A stretch of DNA of 64,000 nt from Paenibacillus gyeongsangnamensis (lineage in GTDB: Bacteria; Bacillota; Bacilli; Paenibacillales; NBRC-103111): positions 124,001 through 188,000 of the forward strand of contig NZ_JAQAGZ010000007.1 in NCBI RefSeq assembly GCF_027533625.1, written 5' to 3'. A program made the position numbers and the translations under genes. The notes under the pieces were generated by a model. It made no database searches and was not told where the DNA came from. It saw only the letters and a program-made list of their open reading frames with translations. Positions 58,473 through 64,000 of this stretch are shown here, piece after piece (the stretch's first letter is position 1; each line of letters begins with the position of its first letter).

Positions 58473-60368
58473 ATGAACCTATTCAAGAAAATCGCCGATT
58501 ACCGCACGGAGACTGAGAGGCTGGCATGGACCGGAACGTTTGCCGAATACATCGAAAAGCTTCGGGCAACCCCCGGCCTTGCGATGACGGCGCATGCCCG
58601 CGTTTATGAGATGATCGCCTCCCACGGAATTGCGGAGGAGAACGGGCGCCGGAAATACAACTTCTTCGAGAAGGAGATTTTCGGGCTGGATCTCGCCATC
58701 GAGAAGCTGGTGGAGGAATACTTCCATTCGGCGGCCCGGCGGCTCGACGTGCGCAAGCGGATACTGCTGCTCATGGGTCCGGTCAGCGGCGGCAAATCCA
58801 CCATCGTGACGATTCTGAAGCGCGGCTTGGAGCAGTTCTCGCGGACGGACCGGGGAGCGGTGTACGCCATTAAAGGCTGCCCGATGCACGAAGAGCCGCT
58901 GCACCTGATACCCGTCGAGCTTCGCCCCGAGGTGGAGCAGGAGCTGGGCGTGAAGATCGAAGGGAACCTGTGCCCTTCCTGCCAAATCCGGCTTCGGGAG
59001 GAGTACGGCGGCCGGATCGAGGATGTGCTGGTGGAGCGCGTGCTCGTATCCGAGGATAACCGGGTCGGGATCGGGACGTTCAGTCCGTCGGACCCGAAAT
59101 CCCAGGATATCGCCGACCTGACGGGCAGCATCGACTTTTCCACGATTACGCAGTACGGCTCCGAGTCCGATCCGCGCGCCTACCGGTTCGACGGGGAGCT
59201 GAATAAAGCGAACCGGGGATTGATGGAGTTCCAGGAGATGCTGAAGTGCGACGAGAAGTTTCTGTGGAACTTGCTCTCGCTTACCCAGGAAGGCAACTTC
59301 AAGGCCGGGCGCTTCGCGCTGATCTCGGCCGACGAGCTGATCATCGCCCATACGAACGAATCGGAGTACAAGTCGTTCATCTCCAACAAGAAGAACGAGG
59401 CACTCCAATCGCGGATGATCGTGATGCCGATTCCGTACAACCTGAAGGTGTCCGAGGAGGAGAAGATATACCAGAAGCTGATCAGGCAAAGCGATATGAA
59501 GCATGTCCATATCGCTCCGCACAGTTTCCGGGCGGCGGCGATCTTTTCCATCCTGACGAGGCTCAAGGAATCGAAGAAGCAGGGCATGGATCTCGTCAAA
59601 AAAATGCGCATGTACGACGGCGAGGAAGTCGAGGGCTACAAGGAAGCCGATCTGAAGGAGATGCAGAGTGAGTACCTGGAGGAAGGCATGACCGGGATCG
59701 ATCCGCGGTATGTCATCAACCGGATCTCGAGCGCGCTAATCCGCCACGATCTGGAGTTCATCAATGCGCTTGACGTGCTGCGCGCGCTTAAGGACGGTCT
59801 CGACCAGCACCCTTCCATCACGAAGGAAGAGCGGGAGCGGTACCTTAATTTTATCTCGATCGCGCGCAAGGAATACGACGAGCTGGCGAAGAAGGAAGTG
59901 CAGAAGGCGTTCGTGTACTCCTTCGACGAGTCGGCGAAGACGCTCTTCAACAACTATCTGGACAATATCGAGGCGTACTGCAACTGGTCCAAAATCAAGG
60001 ATCCGCTGACGGGCGAGGAGATGGATCCGGACGAAAGGCTGATGCGCTCCATCGAGGAGCAGATCGGCATCTCGGAGAACGCAAAGAAGGCGTTCCGCGA
60101 GGAAATCCTGATCCGCATGTCCTCGTACTCCCGCAAGGGCAAGCGCTTCGACTACAGCAGCCATGAGCGGCTGCGCGAAGCGATCGAGAAGAAGCTGTTC
60201 ACCGACCTCAAGGATATCGTGAAAATCACGACGTCCACCAAGACGCCCGACGAAAATCAGCTGAAGCGCATCAATGAAGTTATCAAACGGTTGGTCGAGG
60301 AGCACGGCTACACGACGGCTTCCGCTAACGAGCTGCTCCGCTACGTAGGAAGCCTGCTGAACCGTTGA
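58473..60368 (+). CDS. prkA: PrkA serine protein kinase / AAA+ protein
   Basis: 631 residues, the same length as B. subtilis PrkA, from the ATG at 58473 with GGAGGTAACC. AAA+ core with the P-loop GPVSGGKST at 102-110, a Cys pair in CPSCQIRL, IGTFSPSDPKSQDI and a C-terminal PrkA domain with RKGKRFDYSSHERLREAIEKKLF. PrkA orthologues are sporulation-associated and have been linked to sigma-K-dependent events and to protease-like or kinase activity. In many spore formers yhbH and spoVR follow; here they do not. Confidence 0.96.
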   Translation: MNLFKKIADYRTETERLAWTGTFAEYIEKLRATPGLAMTAHARVYEMIASHGIAEENGRRKYNFFEKEIFGLDLAIEKLVEEYFHSAARRLDVRKRILLLMGPVSGGKSTIVTILKRGLEQFSRTDRGAVYAIKGCPMHEEPLHLIPVELRPEVEQELGVKIEGNLCPSCQIRLREEYGGRIEDVLVERVLVSEDNRVGIGTFSPSDPKSQDIADLTGSIDFSTITQYGSESDPRAYRFDGELNKANRGLMEFQEMLKCDEKFLWNLLSLTQEGNFKAGRFALISADELIIAHTNESEYKSFISNKKNEALQSRMIVMPIPYNLKVSEEEKIYQKLIRQSDMKHVHIAPHSFRAAAIFSILTRLKESKKQGMDLVKKMRMYDGEEVEGYKEADLKEMQSEYLEEGMTGIDPRYVINRISSALIRHDLEFINALDVLRALKDGLDQHPSITKEERERYLNFISIARKEYDELAKKEVQKAFVYSFDESAKTLFNNYLDNIEAYCNWSKIKDPLTGEEMDPDERLMRSIEEQIGISENAKKAFREEILIRMSSYSRKGKRFDYSSHERLREAIEKKLFTDLKDIVKITTSTKTPDENQLKRINEVIKRLVEEHGYTTASANELLRYVGSLLNR

Positions 60369-60400
60369 TTCATGTCCTTCCTTCAACCTCCGTCTGCGCC

Positions 60401-60428
60401 CCGAGCCGTCTTCAGGCTCGGTTTTTTG
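60401..60428 (+). terminator. Rho-independent terminator of prkA
   Basis: CCGAGCC pairs with GGCTCGG around GTCTTCA, followed by TTTTTT. Confidence 0.92.
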
Positions 60429-60596
60429 TTTTGCGGCGAGTAATCATCGCTTGCGGAGTCGCACGGCCGAAGCCTGGAATACGTGCGCCTGTTCATCTGC
60501 GTCCGGACGGTCTGCCGCTCGACACGTTGAAAACGCCTAAGCCTTCCCTTATGATGGGGTTAACATGGCAGCCCGTGCTAAAAGGAGCAAGACAAG

Positions 60597-61274
60597 ATGG
60601 CGAAAATTTTATTGGTTGATGACGACAGCTATATCCGCGAGCTGATGAGGGTATCCCTTCAGGGCGAGGGGTTCACGCTGACGGAAGCGGCGAACGGCAG
60701 GGAGGCGCTGGAGCTTCTGGAGCGGGCTCCGGCGGATCTGGTCGTGCTGGATCTCATGATGCCCTTGATGGACGGCTGGGAGCTGTGCCGCGAGCTTCGC
60801 CGGCTGTATCCGGATCTGCCCCTCCTCATGGTGACCGCGAAGTCGGAAACGGCGGATAAAGTCAAAGGGTTCCAGCTGGGGACCGACGATTATTTGGTCA
60901 AGCCGTTCGATCCGCCGGAGCTGGTTGTCCGGGTCAAAGCGCTGCTCAAGCGCTACCGGATCGCCTCCTCGCAAATTATCCGGCTCGGCGAGATCGAGCT
61001 GAACCGTACCAGCTTCGAGGTCCTGCAAGGGACGGAGCGAATGACGATTCCGCTCAAGGAGTTCGAGCTGCTGTTCAAGCTGGCCGCGCACCCGAATCAA
61101 ATTTTTACGCGGAACCAGCTGATCGAGCAAATCTGGGGGCTGGACTATGCGGGGGACGACCGTACGGTTGACGTGCACATCAAGCGGCTGAGAGAAAGAT
61201 TCCCTGAAGAAAGCGCCGGGTTCTCGATCCGTACGATCCGGGGGCTCGGTTATAAGCTGGAGGTCACCGGATGA
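60597..61274 (+). CDS. OmpR/PhoB-family response regulator
   Basis: 225 residues, AAAAGGAG before the ATG. Receiver with D8-D10, phospho-acceptor D52 in LVVLDLMMPLMDG, and Lys in YLVKPFDPPEL; winged-helix domain (about 125-222) with FELLFKLAAHPNQIFTRNQLIEQIWG and RTVDVHIKRLRERF. Its stop overlaps the kinase start (ATGA). Target genes unknown; the RND pump gene 1.6 kb downstream is a candidate. Confidence 0.95.
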   Translation: MAKILLVDDDSYIRELMRVSLQGEGFTLTEAANGREALELLERAPADLVVLDLMMPLMDGWELCRELRRLYPDLPLLMVTAKSETADKVKGFQLGTDDYLVKPFDPPELVVRVKALLKRYRIASSQIIRLGEIELNRTSFEVLQGTERMTIPLKEFELLFKLAAHPNQIFTRNQLIEQIWGLDYAGDDRTVDVHIKRLRERFPEESAGFSIRTIRGLGYKLEVTG

Positions 61275-62641
61275 TCCGATCCTTATATTCCAGAGTCGTC
61301 GTCACCTTTCTCGGCGCCGTGCTGCTGGGTCTGATCGCCGCCTTTTTTGCGGCCAATTATTGGTTTCAGGATCAATTCTCTACGGCGATCCGGGAGGAGA
61401 TGCATAAGGCGGCGCTGGATCTTACGGAGACTTATGCGCATACGGTGGATATGGACCTGGATGCTTATTTGAAAGGCCGCGCGGCTGTGCACGGGTACGT
61501 CATTACGGTATATGATTCAGCGGGAGAAATCAGCGAATACGGAGCTATGCCCGACCGGCACACGCCGGAAATCCCGCCGGAGGCGGCGGCTCTCGTGCTG
61601 CAGAATCATTCTTACGACAACAGCCAGCCATCGCCGGACCGCTTGATTCTCGGCTATCCGATCGTATCGAAGGGTAGCCATTATGCGCTTTTCCTACGTC
61701 TCGCCTTCATGAAACCGGCTAACGATCTGCGCAGGGTGCTGCTCACGTCGCTTGCGATCGTGCTGTTTACCGGCAGCGTCCTGATCCTGATCGCGGCGCG
61801 TTATTTGGTTCAGCCGCTCAAGCTGATGACCCGTGCGACCCAGCGCATCGCGAAGGGCGACTTCAACATTAATTTGAACTGGAAGCAGCGAAAGGACGAG
61901 CTTGGAGAGCTGGCCGACAATTTCAGCCACATGGCTTCCGAGCTGAAGCAGATGGAGCGGATGCGGCAGGACTTCGTCTCCAACGTCTCGCATGAAATTC
62001 AGTCGCCGCTGACGTCGATCGCCGGCTTCTCGAAGGTGCTGCGGAGCCGGGACATGCCCCCGGACGAGCGCAATCATTACCTTGATATTATCCGGGACGA
62101 GACGGAGCGTCTGTCCCGGCTCAGCGAGAACCTGCTCAAGCTCGCATCCCTGGAATCGGAGCATCATCCGTTCCATCCGCATACGTTCGACCTGGACGAG
62201 CAGCTGAGGCGGGTGATCGTATCGCTTGAGCCGCAGTGGAGCGCCAAAGAGCTGGAGCTTGATCTGCAGCTGCCTGCCGTCAAGATTGCGGCCGACGAGG
62301 ACCAGCTGAGCCAGGTATGGATGAATCTGCTCGGCAACGCCATCAAATTCACGCCGGACCAAGGCAAAATATCCGCCTCGCTGAAGCCGCTCACGGACCG
62401 GGTCAGAGTAAGCATCCGGGATAACGGCATCGGCATTTCTCCGGAGGATCAGAAACATATCTTCGACCGGTTCTATAAAGCCGACCGTTCCCGGCACAGG
62501 GAGGATGGAGGCAACGGACTGGGGCTCGCCATCGTCAAGAAAATCGTCGACCTGCACCACGGTACGATCGAGGTCCGCAGCGAGCCGGGCCAAGGCACCA
62601 CATTCATCGTAACGCTGCCCAGCATTCCCGCGGAACGGTGA
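61271..62641 (+). CDS. Sensor histidine kinase (EnvZ/PhoR-like)
   Basis: 456 residues. TM1 at about 8-28, an extracellular sensor (29-155), TM2 about 156-176, HAMP with PLKLMTRATQRIAKGDFN, HisKA with FVSNVSHEIQSPLTSIAGF (phospho-His in SHE), and an HATPase with N-box NLLGNAIKFTPD, DNGIGI, and GNGLGLAIVKKIVDLH. Partner of the overlapping response regulator. The signal sensed is unknown. Confidence 0.95.
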   Translation: MIRSLYSRVVVTFLGAVLLGLIAAFFAANYWFQDQFSTAIREEMHKAALDLTETYAHTVDMDLDAYLKGRAAVHGYVITVYDSAGEISEYGAMPDRHTPEIPPEAAALVLQNHSYDNSQPSPDRLILGYPIVSKGSHYALFLRLAFMKPANDLRRVLLTSLAIVLFTGSVLILIAARYLVQPLKLMTRATQRIAKGDFNINLNWKQRKDELGELADNFSHMASELKQMERMRQDFVSNVSHEIQSPLTSIAGFSKVLRSRDMPPDERNHYLDIIRDETERLSRLSENLLKLASLESEHHPFHPHTFDLDEQLRRVIVSLEPQWSAKELELDLQLPAVKIAADEDQLSQVWMNLLGNAIKFTPDQGKISASLKPLTDRVRVSIRDNGIGISPEDQKHIFDRFYKADRSRHREDGGNGLGLAIVKKIVDLHHGTIEVRSEPGQGTTFIVTLPSIPAER

Positions 62642-62764
62642 ACGGGGGACGGCAATTCTTAACCGATTGGGCCGCCTAATATTTTGAACGATAAGCTCGG
62701 CCTATTCATCAAAGATAAGCTCGATCTCAATACGGCACGCCGCTCGGCGGGACGCCGATGATTC

Positions 62765-62795
62765 AACCCGGTCCATGAGGCCGGGTTTCTTTTTT
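62765..62795 (+). terminator. Rho-independent terminator of the two-component operon
   Basis: AACCCGG pairs with CCGGGTT around TCCATGAGG, followed by TCTTTTTT. Confidence 0.88.
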
Positions 62796-62898
62796 GTTCA
62801 AGGTTCGTTCATGTTCAGTTCATATTGGCGTTGTATTGTATTCCCATCTGATTCAAATGAAAGGGAGTTAGAAAGAGAGATTCGGAAGGAGTGCGGGA

Positions 62899-64000
62899 AT
62901 GAACCGACTGACCCAGTTTTCCATGAAGAACGTTTCGGCGCTGATGATTATCATCTTCCTGCTGTTCGGGAGCGGGATCTATTCAGCGAGCCAACTCAAG
63001 AAAGAGAATTTCCCCGATATTTCGTTTCCCGTCGTCATGGTGACCACCACCTACTCGGGATCCCCGCAGGATATTATGGAGAACATTACGAAGCCGATCG
63101 AAGAAAAGCTCGCCAACGTGGCGGACATCGATTCGCTTACCTCCACCTCCAGCGATAATTTATCCTCCGTGCTGATTCAATTCAAGCAAGGCTCGGATAC
63201 GGATAAGAAAAAGCAGGATGTCGAGAGCCTGCTTCAGGATGTAAAGCTTCCGAGCTCCGCCAGCAAGCCTAAGGCGGCGACCTTCGGCTTCGCATCGATT
63301 CCGGCTTATTACCTTGTTGCATACGCCGACAACGGGATGAGCCAGACCGAGCTCGACAAGCTGTACACGGATAAAATCAAGCCGGGCTTCGAGTCCATCA
63401 GCGGACTCGATCATGTGAATGCCATAGGCAACCGCGAAACGACGATGGACATTCAGCTGAATGCCGACGCGCTTAGCGCCTTCGGACTTACGCCGGCGCA
63501 GGTAACGGGGGCGATCAGCTCCGCGCTGTCGAAGGGGCCGATCGGAACGGTCGAGCTGAGCGGCAACGATAAGATGGCCCGGGTCATGGGCGATCTGGAC
63601 AGCTTGTACAATCTGGAGCAAATGGAAATCGGCCTCAGCTCCGGGGGCTCCGTCACGCTGTCCCAGGTGGCGAAGGTATCGGCGATCTCCGATTCAAACT
63701 TCAACGCCCGTCTGGACGGCAAGCCGGCGCTCGGCATCCATTTGTTCAAGACGAAGGATGCGAACGCGGTCGATTTCTCCAATGCCGCCGACAAGCTGAT
63801 GGCGGATTGGAAAACCTCGATGCCGAACGTGACGTTCAAATCGATCTACAACAGCGCCGATGAAGTGAAGGAATCGATCAGCGGCATGCTGCGGGAGGGG
63901 ATTGCCGGCGCACTGCTCGCTTCCCTGATGATTCTGCTCTTCCTGCGCAACATTCGGATGACCTTGGTCGTCTTGGTTTCCATACCATTGTCCATTCTCA
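62899..64000 (+). CDS. RND-family efflux pump, 3'-truncated by window edge
   Basis: 367 residues are visible with no stop before the window end. ATG at 62899 follows AAGGAG. TM1 is about residues 14-32 (VSALMIIIFLLFGSGIY), followed by the porter domain with KENFPDISFPVVMVTTTYSG, a PQDIMENITKPIEEKLA motif and ALSAFGLTPAQV, and then the start of the membrane domain (AGALLASLMILLFLRNIRM). It corresponds to the YerP/SwrC-type RND pumps of Bacillota, which export surfactants and other amphiphiles. Full proteins are about 1000 residues or more. Confidence 0.93.
   Translation, partial: MNRLTQFSMKNVSALMIIIFLLFGSGIYSASQLKKENFPDISFPVVMVTTTYSGSPQDIMENITKPIEEKLANVADIDSLTSTSSDNLSSVLIQFKQGSDTDKKKQDVESLLQDVKLPSSASKPKAATFGFASIPAYYLVAYADNGMSQTELDKLYTDKIKPGFESISGLDHVNAIGNRETTMDIQLNADALSAFGLTPAQVTGAISSALSKGPIGTVELSGNDKMARVMGDLDSLYNLEQMEIGLSSGGSVTLSQVAKVSAISDSNFNARLDGKPALGIHLFKTKDANAVDFSNAADKLMADWKTSMPNVTFKSIYNSADEVKESISGMLREGIAGALLASLMILLFLRNIRMTLVVLVSIPLSIL

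Overview
The window looks like chromosomal DNA of a spore-forming, GC-moderate Gram-positive of the Paenibacillaceae (Paenibacillus or a close relative). The reasons are three S-layer homology (SLH) domains on a giant exported protein, two YesM/YesN-type two-component systems, several carbohydrate ABC-importer lipoproteins, and the sporulation-associated genes prkA and cdaS. Codon usage is GC-rich except for a visibly AT-rich block from about 39 kb to 49.5 kb. No rRNA, tRNA or CRISPR array was seen.

Region by region. 1-8.7 kb: three tandem tail-collar-type proteins (the first cut by the window edge) followed by a 2400-residue SLH-anchored surface protein with four long composite repeats. 8.9-19.9 kb: a YesM/YesN pair and then an apparently complete sialic-acid catabolic operon: binding lipoprotein, two permeases, Gfo/Idh oxidoreductase, NanA, NanE, NanK and NanQ/YhcH. 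20-25 kb: a small acidic protein, a split ThrE-type exporter, the diadenylate cyclase CdaS, a frameshifted quinone oxidoreductase with its MerR regulator, and a Dabb protein. 25.0-25.9 kb: about 900 bp of repeats (hairpin element, MITE-like element, palindromic tandem array). 26-30.4 kb: AraC regulator, zinc-type dehydrogenase, a broken GH88 gene, a RidA-like protein and an unrecognised protein that resembles class II aminoacyl-tRNA synthetases. 30.5-38.1 kb: a second sugar importer with its own YesM/YesN pair, binding protein and TIM-barrel isomerase.

39-49.5 kb is an AT-rich island with three type I sulfatases, an MFS transporter, a ROK regulator and a metallo-beta-lactamase-fold hydrolase. 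Remnants of a second MFS gene, a second ROK gene and a second sulfatase sit in mirror-image positions. The island therefore looks like an inverted pair of ROK / MFS-sulfatase modules that decayed in a complementary way. 49.8-58 kb: ankyrin-repeat protein, orphan sugar-binding lipoprotein, MFS protein, thioredoxin-reductase-like flavoprotein, polysaccharide deacetylase, DUF2161 nuclease-like protein and glycerol-1-phosphate dehydrogenase. 58-64 kb: prkA behind a hairpin-rich leader, an OmpR/EnvZ-type pair and the start of an RND efflux pump.

The theme is scavenging of complex glycans: sialic acid, probable uronides or pectin fragments, and sulfated sugars. The importer operon at 30.5 kb, its binding protein at 35.9 kb and the orphan binding protein at 51 kb share a tandem promoter motif (GTGKTCA repeated at 22-bp spacing, 39-40 bp before the -10), which suggests one AraC-type response regulator controls all three. 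Three copies of a foldable intergenic repeat lie next to stem-loops or terminators, and two of them flank the sulfatase island in opposite orientation.
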